The position numbers and the translations under genes are program-made. The notes beneath the pieces are model-generated. The model saw nothing but the letters and a program-made list of their open reading frames with translations. It made no database searches and was not told where the DNA came from. A stretch of DNA of 64,000 bases from NCBI GenBank assembly GCA_934432595.1, contig CAKRYR010000005.1, forward strand, positions 62,001 through 126,000. The letters are read 5' to 3'. The stretch comes from an uncultured Lachnospiraceae bacterium. GTDB taxonomy: Bacteria; Bacillota; Clostridia; Lachnospirales; Lachnospiraceae. Positions 1-8,519 of the stretch are shown here, in pieces. The first letter of the stretch is position 1; each line of letters begins with the position of its first letter.

Positions 1-173
1 ATGCTGATTTGGATGCTAAGTTTGTTGCAGAAGCAAAAGCTGCAGGCTTTGAAAACTTAAAAGGACATAGAACAGTTGGTGGAATGCGTGCTAGTATTTA
101 TAATGCAATGCCAATTGAAGGTGTGGAGAAACTTGTAGAATTTATGAGGGAATTTGAGAAAGCAAATTCATAA
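1..173 (+). CDS. serC: Phosphoserine aminotransferase, C-terminal end (partial)
   Basis: The open frame enters from the left edge (codons from base 3) and stops at 171-173, giving the last 56 residues. The tail contains GHRTVGGMRASIYNAMP, the conserved C-terminal signature of SerC, the PLP enzyme that transaminates 3-phosphohydroxypyruvate to phosphoserine. The next gene on the same strand is serA, the preceding step of serine synthesis, which supports the call. The N-terminal part, including the PLP lysine, lies outside the window. Confidence 0.9.
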   Translation, partial: ADLDAKFVAEAKAAGFENLKGHRTVGGMRASIYNAMPIEGVEKLVEFMREFEKANS

Positions 174-190
174 TAATTTTTTGATATGTA

Positions 191-225
191 TAAGATGTAT
201 ATTGTTTTTGGCAGTATACATCTTA
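191..225 (+). terminator. Hairpin after serC
   Basis: An 11-bp perfect stem (191-201 with 215-225) and a 13-nt loop lie 18 bases after the serC stop. No strong T-run follows, so it may attenuate or protect the message end rather than terminate fully between serC and serA. Confidence 0.45.
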
Positions 226-336
226 TTATAAAAAGAAATTGAGAACTATTAGATTAGAGAATATATTAATATAAATAGTATGTTTAGAGAATAAATTGAT
301 ATAGAAAAAATATAAAAATAGAAAAGAGGAAGTTTA

Positions 337-1500
337 ATGATTAAGTATAATTGCTTAAATAAAATTGCAAAATGTGGTTTAGATAATTTTGACAGTAATT
401 ATCAAGCAACTGAAAATGTAGATGAGGCAGACGTTATTCTTGTAAGAAGTGCTGCTATGCATGATATGGAAATGTCACCAAATCTTGAAGCTATAGCAAG
501 AGCTGGTGCAGGTGTTAACAACATTCCAATCGATGAATGTGCAAAGAAAGGTATTGTAGTATTTAACACACCAGGTGCGAATGCAAATGCTGTTAAAGAG
601 TTAGTTATAGCAGGAATGTTACTTGCATCAAGAGATGTAGTTGGTGGAATTAACTGGGTTCAAGATAACAATGATAAAGAAGATATTGCAAAACTTGTTG
701 AGAAAAATAAGAGTCAATTCGCAGGAAGTGAGATTCAAGGAAAGAAGATTGGTGTAATCGGTCTTGGAGCTATAGGTGTTCTTGTTGCAAATGCTGCCAA
801 TAGATTAGGAATGACTGTATATGGTTGTGATCCATATATTTCAGTAGATGCTGCATGGAATTTATCAAGAGATATTATCCATGTAAGTGATAGAAATGAA
901 ATTTTTAAAGAGTGTGATTATATTACAGTTCACGTTCCACTACTTGATGATACAAAACATATGATTAATAAAGAAACACTTGGAATGATGAAAGATGGAG
1001 TGGTTATTCTTAACTTTGCAAGAGATTTACTTGTAAATGATAATGATATGGAAGAAGCTTTAAAATCAGGTAAGGTTAAAAAGTATGTAACTGATTTCCC
1101 TAATGCAAGAACAGCCAATATGGAAAATGTTATTGCAATTCCTCATTTAGGAGCTTCAACATGTGAATCAGAAGATAACTGTGCTAAAATGGCTGTTAAG
1201 GAACTTCGTGATTATGTAGAATATGGTACAATTACTAATTCAGTAAACTATCCAGCATGTGATGCAGGTCCATTTACATCTGTATCACGTATTGCAATTA
1301 ATCATAAAAATATACCTAACATGCTTAGTCAATTTACAACAATTATGTCAAAAGAAGGCATTAATATTGAAAATATGACTAATAAGTCAAGAGGAGACTA
1401 TGCTTATACTGTATTAGATATTGCAAATCAAGCCGATGAGAATTTAGTTAAGGCATTAAGTGGAATAGATGGTGTTCTTAAAGTTAGAATTATAAAATAA
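337..1500 (+). CDS. serA: D-3-phosphoglycerate dehydrogenase
   Basis: 387 residues, the short SerA type. It oxidises 3-phosphoglycerate to 3-phosphohydroxypyruvate with NAD+, the first committed step of serine synthesis. The Rossmann motif GVIGLGAIG is at residues 139-147; the catalytic Arg of NFARD is at about 229 and the His of PHLGAST at 270, as in 2-hydroxyacid dehydrogenases. Residues from about 318 form a compact ACT-like regulatory domain, while the intervening domain of longer SerA enzymes is absent. The start follows a modest AGAGGAAG ribosome site. It lies 163 bases after serC on the same strand, so co-transcription is possible across the weak hairpin between them. Confidence 0.95.
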   Translation: MIKYNCLNKIAKCGLDNFDSNYQATENVDEADVILVRSAAMHDMEMSPNLEAIARAGAGVNNIPIDECAKKGIVVFNTPGANANAVKELVIAGMLLASRDVVGGINWVQDNNDKEDIAKLVEKNKSQFAGSEIQGKKIGVIGLGAIGVLVANAANRLGMTVYGCDPYISVDAAWNLSRDIIHVSDRNEIFKECDYITVHVPLLDDTKHMINKETLGMMKDGVVILNFARDLLVNDNDMEEALKSGKVKKYVTDFPNARTANMENVIAIPHLGASTCESEDNCAKMAVKELRDYVEYGTITNSVNYPACDAGPFTSVSRIAINHKNIPNMLSQFTTIMSKEGINIENMTNKSRGDYAYTVLDIANQADENLVKALSGIDGVLKVRIIK

Positions 1501-1507
1501 TTTAAAT

Positions 1508-1544
1508 GTCACTAAGAAATAAATGCTTGGTGATGTTGAACTGT
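1508..1544 (+). repeat. Half copy of the ACAGTTCA palindromic repeat, after serA
   Basis: Begins 8 bases after the serA stop. It holds an 8-bp hairpin (TCACTAAG with CTTGGTGA) and ends in TGAACTGT. The whole 37-base piece matches the right end of the element at 14924-15062 with few changes. No left terminal repeat is present, so it is a decayed or partial copy that could now act as the serA terminator. Confidence 0.55.
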
Positions 1545-1640
1545 TTTGTCGTAGATAAATTATTTTGAATACGGTATGATGTACTTATTTGACAAGAGAG
1601 ACATAAGTCTTATATATATGATTATTTTTCAAGACGATAT

Positions 1641-1680
1641 ATTAAGTGGTGATATTTTTCAGAAAATGTCGCCACTTAAT
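1641..1680 (+). terminator. Strong 18-bp hairpin upstream of the flavodoxin gene
   Basis: Bases 1641-1658 pair with 1663-1680 over 18 positions (two G-U pairs) around a TCAG loop. It lies 33 bases before the next start codon. Position and strength suggest a terminator or a leader structure, but only a short T-poor tail follows. Confidence 0.45.
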
Positions 1681-1713
1681 TAATTTATTCACTTAAAAGT
1701 AGGAGGAGAACAT

Positions 1714-2214
1714 ATGTCGGATTATTCAAAAATTTTGGTAGCTTATTTTTCATATTCGGGTGTTACAAAAGGGATTGCAGAAAAAGTAGTAGATGTAACA
1801 GGAGCAGATATGTTCCATATTGAGACAGTAGAGCCATATTCTCAAGTATACAAAGAGGTCGTAAAGAGGTCGCAAATGGAATTAATAAGCGGTAAACGTC
1901 CAGAGATTAATGGTCACGTAGATAATATGAATGAGTATGATACTATTTTAGTATGCTTTCCAAACTGGTTGTCAACATGTCCAACGGCAGTAATGACATT
2001 TTTGGAGCAATATGACATGAGGCATAAAACAATTTTACCATTTATAACTCATGGCGGTGGTGGAATTGGACATGCAAGAGAGGATATCGAGAAGATTTGT
2101 CCAAATGCAAGAGTAGTAAATACTTTTGATGCAAATGATACCAGTGAAGAAAAAATTGCTAATTGGCTTCATAATGCAGGAATTCAATGGAAAGAAAAAG
2201 CTGGAATGAAATAA
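1714..2214 (+). CDS. Flavodoxin family protein
   Basis: 166 residues with a flavodoxin fold. The N-terminal strand and FMN phosphate loop read VAYFSYSGVTKGIAEKV, and the middle FPNWLSTCPTAVMTFLE resembles the FMN-binding loop of the flavodoxin_4-type family. Such proteins are single-domain FMN carriers or small NADPH/quinone-type reductases in the cytoplasm; the exact partner cannot be read here. The start has a strong GGAGGAG ribosome site (1701-1707). It looks monocistronic: a hairpin precedes it and a 298-bp repeat element follows. Confidence 0.8.
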   Translation: MSDYSKILVAYFSYSGVTKGIAEKVVDVTGADMFHIETVEPYSQVYKEVVKRSQMELISGKRPEINGHVDNMNEYDTILVCFPNWLSTCPTAVMTFLEQYDMRHKTILPFITHGGGGIGHAREDIEKICPNARVVNTFDANDTSEEKIANWLHNAGIQWKEKAGMK

Positions 2215-2220
2215 AAAATA

Positions 2221-2518
2221 ACAGTTCAGCCGATGTTCTAGTGCCGATTTTATAATAACGAATTTTAATTAAAGTAGATAGTATTAGCTTACGGTGTAAA
2301 TTATATAATTATTCATATTCCCACACGCTTGCACTTGGTTGTTCGACCTAGCGGACACTAAATTCGCACTTCGATTATCATCTTGTGCTCATTAAGTGCC
2401 GAGGCTCACAAACAGTGGTCTTATTGAATAATATATAAGTTACACCTGTAGCCTTAGAAAGTTCTTTAATTAAAATTCGTTATTAAAAATCTGTTTATGA
2501 ACAAAACGGCTGAACTGT
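2221..2518. repeat. 298-bp MITE-like element, long imperfect hairpin
   Basis: Flanked on both sides by TA (2219-2220 and 2519-2520). Ends are perfect 12-bp inverted repeats, ACAGTTCAGCCG and CGGCTGAACTGT. A second perfect 20-bp inverted pair lies inside (2253-2272 with 2464-2483), and further in GTGTAA...TTACAC arms also pair, so nearly the whole element can fold on itself. No coding frame is evident. TA flanks with short terminal repeats are typical of MITEs mobilised by IS630/Tc1-type transposases. The terminal motif recurs at 14924, 36717 and, as half ends, near 1537 and 48490. Confidence 0.7.
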
Positions 2519-2544
2519 TATAGTATTTAATGAGAAATTATAAA

Positions 2545-2742
2545 CTAATCTTTATAATCAATATGCATGAAACGATTTTTTAATTCATGTTGTTTATTCA
2601 TTAACAGATTTTCAAAAAATAAATCTAAGTATTTTGTTGTTTCATGTATCCCATTTTGCCAATCATTATAATAGGCTCTTACTAAAGCATTTCTAAAGTA
2701 CCAAGAATTCTTTGAAAAGGTTTCCTTATCTTGTATAACCAT
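2545..2742 (-). pseudogene. Remnant of a Fic/DOC family protein, C-terminal end
   Basis: A 65-codon reading frame whose product includes YFRNALVRAYYNDWQNGIHETT and ends ELKNRFMHIDYKD (split here; positions about 16-37 and 53-65). This resembles the C-terminal tail of Fic-domain proteins, enzymes that transfer AMP to target proteins. The catalytic Fic motif and the whole N-terminal part are missing, and there is no ribosome site before the first Met. It sits between a MITE-like element and a hairpin, consistent with a deleted gene. Recognition is from family memory only. Confidence 0.55.
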
Positions 2743-2843
2743 TTTATATTATCCGGTAAGAATATTCAAAGACAAATTAAATTTTTATTTATCATTTTAT
2801 AAATATATGCCGATACTAAAAAATGAGGTTTTGTAATTTTTAA

Positions 2844-2877
2844 TTTCATAAGAAATTGAATCGTATTTCTTATGAAA
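2844..2877. repeat. 13-bp perfect hairpin
   Basis: TTTCATAAGAAAT (2844-2856) pairs perfectly with 2865-2877 around an 8-nt loop, in the spacer between the Fic remnant and the moxR operon. A related unit (ATAAGAAATTG..TCG.ATTTC) occurs near 38746-38772, so it may be a dispersed hairpin. It could also close transcription before the operon. Confidence 0.5.
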
Positions 2878-2977
2878 CAAAACACGACCTGAGCACACAT
2901 TGTGCATATGAAAATGATTAAAAATGAGTAATTTAAGAATATTATAAAACTAACGCAAATAGAAGGGATTGAGTTAG

Positions 2978-3901
2978 ATGGATACGCTAAATCAGATACA
3001 AGAAGAAGTAAATAAGGTTATAAAAGGTAAAAATGATACAGTACAGAAAGTGCTTGCGGCAGTTATAGCAGGTGGACATATTCTTATGGAGGATATTCCA
3101 GGTGTAGGTAAGACAACCTTGTCTACTACGTTTGCTAAGACTTTATCAATGGACTATAAGAGAGTTCAGTTTACACCGGATGTACTTCCAAGTGATATAT
3201 TAGGATTTTCTATGTATAATTCAGCTACAAAGGAGTTCGAATTTAGAGAAGGACCAATATTCTGTAACTTTTTCTTAGCTGATGAGATTAACAGAACATC
3301 ACCTAAGACTCAGTCGGCATTATTAGAAGTAATGGAGGAAGGGAATGTTACCATTGATGGTGAGACAAGAACTTTACCATCACCATTTGTAGTAATTGCA
3401 ACAGAGAATCCTTATGGTTCATCAGGTACACAGATGTTACCAGAGTCACAGCTAGATAGATTTATGATATGTTTGTCAATGGGGTATCCTGCTCATGAAG
3501 ATGCAATAGAGATTCTTAAAGGTAAACAGATGAGTCATGTGCAAGACGTAGAAGAAGTACTTACATTAAAAGAACTTGAAAAAATAAGAATAAAGACTGA
3601 TGAAGTATTTGTACATGATGAAATATATGAATATATAACTAATTTAACAGAAGAAACAAGAAAACATGAACTATTCTCTATGGGAGCAAGTCCAAGAGGT
3701 GCTATTGCTTTGTTAAAAATGTCTAAAGCAATGGCTATAATAAATGATAGAGATTTTGTAACAGCAGAGGATGTACAGAAAGTGTGTAAGGATGTATTTG
3801 GACATCGAGTTAAGCTAAGTTCTAAGGCTAGAATTGAAGGGCTAAATATGGATGAAGCAATTGAAAGGTTAATCAAAGATGTTAAACCTCCAAGAAATTA
3901 A
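2978..3901 (+). CDS. MoxR-family AAA+ ATPase
   Basis: 307 residues of a MoxR AAA+ ATPase. Walker A GVGKTT is at residues 42-47, Walker B FLADEINR at about 97-104, and the sensor segment ATENPYGSSGTQMLPESQLDRF follows (given as a region near 148-170). MoxR proteins act as chaperone-like ATPases that assemble or activate partner proteins, often with metal-binding or surface partners. It is the first gene of a MoxR/DUF58/transglutaminase triad on one strand, a common cluster. A GAAGGGA ribosome site precedes the ATG. Confidence 0.92.
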   Translation: MDTLNQIQEEVNKVIKGKNDTVQKVLAAVIAGGHILMEDIPGVGKTTLSTTFAKTLSMDYKRVQFTPDVLPSDILGFSMYNSATKEFEFREGPIFCNFFLADEINRTSPKTQSALLEVMEEGNVTIDGETRTLPSPFVVIATENPYGSSGTQMLPESQLDRFMICLSMGYPAHEDAIEILKGKQMSHVQDVEEVLTLKELEKIRIKTDEVFVHDEIYEYITNLTEETRKHELFSMGASPRGAIALLKMSKAMAIINDRDFVTAEDVQKVCKDVFGHRVKLSSKARIEGLNMDEAIERLIKDVKPPRN

Positions 3902-4003
3902 ATTTAAGAAGAGAAAAATTAAAGGTTAAATTATAAAAGGCATAAAAATGAACCAATATTAAGAAGTGAAGAAAAAATAAAATGTCAGAAAGAAGGACAA
4001 AGA

Positions 4004-5080
4004 ATGCTAGATTATAAGATGCATGAAAATAAAGAAAATAGGCATTTAAAATTTAATATGAGAAATTTAATTGTTTATTTTCTAATATACGCTACAACTT
4101 TGACAATATATATATTTGTCTGTAGCTATGCATTCCTAATATTGCTAGTATTTATGACAATTGTACCTTTTATTTCTTATATTATGGAGCGTCTTTTATT
4201 AAAAAAGTTGGTGTTTAAATTATCTATATCCGATAGATATATTCATCGAGGTGATACTTTACATGTAGGACTTTTGCTAGATAATCCAACTTATTTTAAT
4301 GCAGTTGATGTCAAGGTAGATATGGAAGTGGGGAATGTTTTTTATAAAACATCAGCGCCTATAAGGGCAAGTGTTCCGGCAGCATTTAAGACAGTTAATA
4401 AGGCGGTAATTCCATTTGTAGCTAAGTTAAATGGAATTGTGAGTATTAAGGTAAATAAGATAGAAGTTAGAGATTTGATGGGGATGATTTCTTATGTGTA
4501 TGATGTAAATATGACATCAGAAGTGAAGGTGTATCCAGAGAATGTCTATACAGATGATTTAGATAAGACCGGCTTATATGAAGGTGTGGCAGAGAATGAA
4601 GAGAATAATTCTAAGGGAAATGATTTATCAGATGTAAGTAACATAAGAGAATATATTCCAGGAGACAGAATAAAGGATATTCATTGGAAAATATCTGCAA
4701 AGAGGGATAAGTTAATGGTAAAGGAGCGTGTGAGAGTATCAGAAAGACAACTAATTATGTTAGTGGATACTTGCGGAGACAATGCAGATATAGACGGCGT
4801 ATTGCAATATGCATATAATGTTGCGAAAATGTGCCTTACTGACGGAATTCCTTCCAAATTAGTGTGGTGGAATAGCGCAGGTAAGACACTTGAAGCTCAC
4901 CAAGTAATGAGTTTTGATGATTTAAAAGAAGCTTATGCTAACATTTATAGAGGTGGAATAAGTAAGGATTCGAAAGAGGCTATGGCTCAAATGAAAATGG
5001 TATATAATAACATAGCTTCTTATATACATATATGTGCGGAAAATGGCACAGTAAAGGGGGTGCCAGTAGAGAATGTTTAA
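4004..5080 (+). CDS. DUF58 family membrane protein
   Basis: 358 residues. Two hydrophobic segments near residues 20-36 and 38-62 anchor it in the membrane. The rest is a DUF58 protein (a von Willebrand A-like fold) with the signature REYIPGDRIKDIHWK at about 215-229. Function is not defined for the family; DUF58 proteins occur next to MoxR ATPases and transglutaminase-like membrane proteins, as here. An AGAAGGA ribosome site precedes the ATG. The 3' end overlaps the next gene by 8 bases, showing translational coupling. Confidence 0.88.
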   Translation: MLDYKMHENKENRHLKFNMRNLIVYFLIYATTLTIYIFVCSYAFLILLVFMTIVPFISYIMERLLLKKLVFKLSISDRYIHRGDTLHVGLLLDNPTYFNAVDVKVDMEVGNVFYKTSAPIRASVPAAFKTVNKAVIPFVAKLNGIVSIKVNKIEVRDLMGMISYVYDVNMTSEVKVYPENVYTDDLDKTGLYEGVAENEENNSKGNDLSDVSNIREYIPGDRIKDIHWKISAKRDKLMVKERVRVSERQLIMLVDTCGDNADIDGVLQYAYNVAKMCLTDGIPSKLVWWNSAGKTLEAHQVMSFDDLKEAYANIYRGGISKDSKEAMAQMKMVYNNIASYIHICAENGTVKGVPVENV

Positions 5081-7502
5081 GAAGAAAAAAGATGAAATAG
5101 ATATGAAGGTATGCGAAGGAATAGAGATAAGTGAAGCTATTTATTCCAGAAAAGAAAATCGTCTATGGACCTTGATAATAAAAGGACTAATTATATACTT
5201 GATTACTGCAGGTGGTGTGTGTGGATTATTGTCTGCATCAGGTACAACGTACACACCTTTGCTTATTAATTTTGTACTGTTTGTTGTATCTATGTATATT
5301 TCATGCATTCATTATAACAAAAAAATAGAGGATACAGGTAATATTCTATTCCTTATTATATTGGTTATATGTGGATTTGGACTAAGCATATATATTAATA
5401 GCGGTTTCTATTCTGTATTAAATGATATAAATGAATCTGCCAAGGAGTACTTTAATTATACTGGTATCCGTACCTATGCAGAGCCAATTAATAACAGAGT
5501 TTTAGCTGTAAATATTGCCGCAATTGGACTAGGAATAATAAGTGTATTCCTTGTAAATATGTGGATTAAGAGAATGATGTATCTAGATGCAATTTTGCTA
5601 TCAGTACTTATGATAATATATCCATGTTATATAGAACGTGAGCCAGATTTAATCTATATGATTATGTTATTGTGCGGTGGTGGATTAGGTTATGTATATA
5701 ATAGATCAAAGCATCCATATAATGAGATGGGAGATAATGTCCTAAAGATTCAGAAAGAGAAAAAGAAGAAGAAGAGAAAATCAGAAAAAGAAAAAATAAA
5801 AGATGAAATAAAGAAAAGTAAGAATAAAAAGAAGAAGAAAAAGAAAATAACGGAGTGCAAGGAAATAACATATACACATAATTATAGAGCTTTTGGTGCA
5901 GTTGGAGTTCAGATAATTATTGTAGTAACGGCAATTATTTTGTTAATGCAAATCATTATTCCTAAGCAGACATTCCATGATAAAGATACAACAACAGACT
6001 TAAAACAATTAACAAAGGAACATGTTGGTACATTTATAAGACAAGGTTTTGCAGGATTCTTCAGTAGATATGAGAACCTTGCAGGACTAAGCGATGGTAA
6101 GGTTGGTGGAGTTGGTTTTGTAAATCTAGACTATAATACAGACTTTATCTTAAGATTTACACCATACTTTGAAGACACACTATATCTAAAAGAGCAAGAA
6201 TTTACAGAATATAAACCATTTGAAAATAAGTGGCTTGATACTATAAATAGTGGTGTATATGAAGATATGGTTCAGTATAAAGATGAGGCTTATATAGAAG
6301 CAAATTCCTTAAAGGATGCGTTTGACTTAAAGGAGAAGAATACTGCAAAGGGGAAAATGGAATTAGAAAATATAGGTCTACTTAATATGAATTTTAGACC
6401 ATATTATTCGACTATGGGAAGTGTGAAGAAACTAGATAAAGAAGGTAAAGAACAGAGGATAGCATATTACCCAAGATTAGATAAGACAGATGTAGAGGTA
6501 AATAAAGCAATAGACCTTTCAGAATATATAAGATATAGTGAAGAAAATGAAGAAGCATTGGCAAAGTTTTGTAAAAAAGTTGGTGTTAATGAAAAGATGG
6601 AGCCTGATAAAATTGTTGCAAAAATAGCAGCATATTTTCAAAAGAAGTATCCATATACTTTAAATCCAGGAACTACACCGCTTAAAAAAGATTTTGTTAA
6701 CTATTTTCTTGAAGACCATAATAAAGGATATTGTGTGCATTTTGCTTCAGCTGCGACTCTTGCATTAAGGTATTTAGGAATACCAGCAAAATATGTTCAA
6801 GGTTATGCTGTACAGTATGAAGATGTACTATCTGGAAGGCTTCTTAAGGATAAAAAATATGATGATTACTATGAAGGATATTCAGAACTTGGTAAGACAG
6901 GTGTAGTTGAGGTAGAGGTTACAGATGCAAGTGCTCATGCTTGGGTTGAAATCTATGATGATAAATATGGTTGGAAACCCGTTGAGGTAACTCCTTCAGC
7001 TACTGGTGAAATAGGTGGTGACGGTAACTTCTGGAACAGATTCATGGGAATCTTCGCAGGAAGTGATGAAAGCAATAAAAATAATAAAAATGCCGGTAAA
7101 GATAACAACCCTAACAGAAACGATAACAAGGATTTCTTAACATCAGAATTTGTAAGAAAACTAGTTATGGTTATAATATTCGTCGGAATAATTACTGCTG
7201 TATATCTTGGAATGGTATATGAATCTAAGAAGGCTAAATATGAAAAACTAAACATAAATGATAGATTAATATATGATTATTCTAAATACATAAAAAAACT
7301 TACTCGCAAAAATAAGGTGCTAAAAGAAAAAGTTAACTATGACGAACAGATACGTTTCATATATAAACTACGCTTATTTAAAATAGCTGTAGAAGAAAAT
7401 GTTGTAGAAAATATAGTAGATACACTAGAGACAGCAGGTTTCTCGGATAAAATGATAGGCGAGGACGATGATGAATTCGTAAGGAGTATATTGGGGATAT
7501 AG
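5073..7502 (+). CDS. Membrane protein with transglutaminase-like domain
   Basis: 809 residues. An N-terminal block of about six hydrophobic segments (residues 33-210) is followed by a very Lys-rich cytoplasmic loop (about 229-259), a further membrane segment (272-296), an external transglutaminase-like domain, a C-terminal membrane segment near 700-720 and a cytoplasmic tail. The core shows the nucleophile Cys554 in GYCVHFASAA and His622 in AHAWVEIYDDKYGW. The acidic third residue is Glu638 (KPVEVTP) where many relatives have Asp. Members may act as proteases or crosslinkers at the cell surface; the substrate is unknown. It is the third gene of the MoxR/DUF58 cluster. Confidence 0.88.
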   Translation: MFKKKKDEIDMKVCEGIEISEAIYSRKENRLWTLIIKGLIIYLITAGGVCGLLSASGTTYTPLLINFVLFVVSMYISCIHYNKKIEDTGNILFLIILVICGFGLSIYINSGFYSVLNDINESAKEYFNYTGIRTYAEPINNRVLAVNIAAIGLGIISVFLVNMWIKRMMYLDAILLSVLMIIYPCYIEREPDLIYMIMLLCGGGLGYVYNRSKHPYNEMGDNVLKIQKEKKKKKRKSEKEKIKDEIKKSKNKKKKKKKITECKEITYTHNYRAFGAVGVQIIIVVTAIILLMQIIIPKQTFHDKDTTTDLKQLTKEHVGTFIRQGFAGFFSRYENLAGLSDGKVGGVGFVNLDYNTDFILRFTPYFEDTLYLKEQEFTEYKPFENKWLDTINSGVYEDMVQYKDEAYIEANSLKDAFDLKEKNTAKGKMELENIGLLNMNFRPYYSTMGSVKKLDKEGKEQRIAYYPRLDKTDVEVNKAIDLSEYIRYSEENEEALAKFCKKVGVNEKMEPDKIVAKIAAYFQKKYPYTLNPGTTPLKKDFVNYFLEDHNKGYCVHFASAATLALRYLGIPAKYVQGYAVQYEDVLSGRLLKDKKYDDYYEGYSELGKTGVVEVEVTDASAHAWVEIYDDKYGWKPVEVTPSATGEIGGDGNFWNRFMGIFAGSDESNKNNKNAGKDNNPNRNDNKDFLTSEFVRKLVMVIIFVGIITAVYLGMVYESKKAKYEKLNINDRLIYDYSKYIKKLTRKNKVLKEKVNYDEQIRFIYKLRLFKIAVEENVVENIVDTLETAGFSDKMIGEDDDEFVRSILGI

Positions 7503-7584
7503 GGCTTTAGACATAAAAAATAATGATAAAACATATAAGCATTTGGAATAACGCCGAGCTTGTGTATATTGGAATGAAGAAGTG

Positions 7585-7624
7585 AAATTGCCAAGTCTAG
7601 AATAAATGACTTGGCAATTTTTTT
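7585..7624 (+). terminator. Rho-independent terminator of the moxR operon
   Basis: A perfect 13-bp stem (7585-7597 with 7608-7620) with a 10-nt loop runs straight into a T7 tract. It lies 83 bases after the transglutaminase gene. Confidence 0.9.
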
Positions 7625-7650
7625 ACTTGTAAAATTGAGTATATTATAAT
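7622..7650 (+). promoter_or_regulatory. Promoter for the MNT-HEPN pair
   Basis: A perfect -10 TATAAT sits at 7645-7650, with a poor -35 (TTTACT, 7622-7627) 17 bases upstream. The expected transcription start, near 7657, lies downstream of the first possible ATG (7654). This is why the nucleotidyltransferase start is placed at 7690. Confidence 0.5.
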
Positions 7651-7689
7651 AAAATGGAAGATATTGTAAGATATAGTGAGGCAATTAAA

Positions 7690-7986
7690 ATGTATAAGAA
7701 TACAGGAATTAAAGTAAAAGTGATAAATGAAATATGTGAAATTGCCAGACAGAATGATGTTCAAAAAGTGTATTTATTTGGCTCAAGAGCAAGGGGAGAC
7801 TATAAACAGAGAAGTGACATCGATATTGCAATAATAGGTGGCAATTATACAAGATTTATGCTAGACATTGAGGAGTATACATCAACATTATTAAAATATG
7901 ATGTAGTTAATATGAATGGACATGTGCAGCAAGATTTGTTGGATTCTATTAAGAAAGAAGGAGTCACTATATATGAAAAAATTTGA
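7690..7986 (+). CDS. MNT-domain nucleotidyltransferase (MntA-like antitoxin)
   Basis: 98 residues of a minimal nucleotidyltransferase. The motif GSRARGDYKQRSDIDIAI carries the GS and D-x-D metal ligands of the Pol-beta fold. In MntA/HepT toxin-antitoxin pairs this enzyme AMPylates and silences the HEPN ribonuclease encoded next to it. The start at 7690 follows GTGAGG; the earlier in-frame ATG at 7654 has no ribosome site and lies upstream of the predicted transcript start. The 3' end overlaps the HEPN gene by 14 bases, which supports a two-gene unit. The role as an antitoxin is inferred from family and context. Confidence 0.82.
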   Translation: MYKNTGIKVKVINEICEIARQNDVQKVYLFGSRARGDYKQRSDIDIAIIGGNYTRFMLDIEEYTSTLLKYDVVNMNGHVQQDLLDSIKKEGVTIYEKI

Positions 7987-8362
7987 GAATTTTTGTAATG
8001 CTTTGAACAATTTAAAAGATATTTTTAACTATGAAGAACCTTATAATAATGTTATAACTATAGGACTTGTAGGCTTATATGAGATATGTTTTGAACAGTC
8101 TTGGAAGGCAATGAAAGAGATTTTAGAAAATGAAGGTTTTGATATAGCAACTACTGGTTCTCCGAGACAAATTATAAAGACTGCATATCAAGCAGGAATG
8201 ATTAATGATGAAGATACTTGGTTAGAAGCTTTAGTCTCTAGGAATAATGTATCGCATTCATATAATGAAGATATAGCATTAGATATAATAAATGCTACAA
8301 GAGAAAAATATTATAAGATGTTTCAAGACTTAAGAGAAGTGCTAGAGAATAATTGGATATAA
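7973..8362 (+). CDS. HEPN-domain protein (HepT/HI0074-like)
   Basis: 129 residues, helical, of the HI0074/HepT-like HEPN family. The segment SRNNVSHSYNE carries the R-x4-H signature that forms the RNase site in HEPN toxins. The start ATG at 7973 follows AAGAAGGAG at good spacing. A longer frame from 7916 lies wholly inside the nucleotidyltransferase gene and has no ribosome site. Together with the MNT gene it forms a putative type VII toxin-antitoxin pair, or the older two-subunit nucleotidyltransferase with a substrate-binding partner. Which applies cannot be settled from sequence. Confidence 0.8.
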   Translation: MKKFENFCNALNNLKDIFNYEEPYNNVITIGLVGLYEICFEQSWKAMKEILENEGFDIATTGSPRQIIKTAYQAGMINDEDTWLEALVSRNNVSHSYNEDIALDIINATREKYYKMFQDLREVLENNWI

Positions 8363-8388
8363 TAAAAAATATTTATATAAGGAGGATA

Positions 8389-8519
8389 GTGCAAAAAATC
8401 ATGCTGATGCGATGATTTCTTGCACGGCAATTTGTGCCGAAGCGTCACAAAGTTGCATTCATTGCAGAGCAAAATCTGAAATTTTGCTCGCAATTCCTTC
8501 GCGATAAACGCTTCGGAAT
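8389..8519. mobile_element. 131-bp structured insert flanked by an 8-bp direct repeat
   Basis: GGAGGATA occurs at 8381-8388 and again at 8520-8527, exactly flanking this piece. Removing one repeat and the insert leaves a normal leader with the ribosome site 18 bases after the HEPN gene and in place for the DUF1015 start. The insert is visibly richer in G+C than its surroundings and folds well: GTGCAA...TTGCAC at its left end, a 9-bp arm pair CCGAAGCGT (8437-8445) with ACGCTTCGG (8508-8516), and GAGCAAAAT (8467-8475) with 8481-8489 inside. There is no open frame. The repeat looks like a target-site duplication, although both copies also resemble ribosome sites, so chance is possible. Confidence 0.5.

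Noticed and set aside
7654..7689. Earlier ATG for the nucleotidyltransferase
   Set aside because: It has no ribosome site and lies upstream of the expected transcription start.
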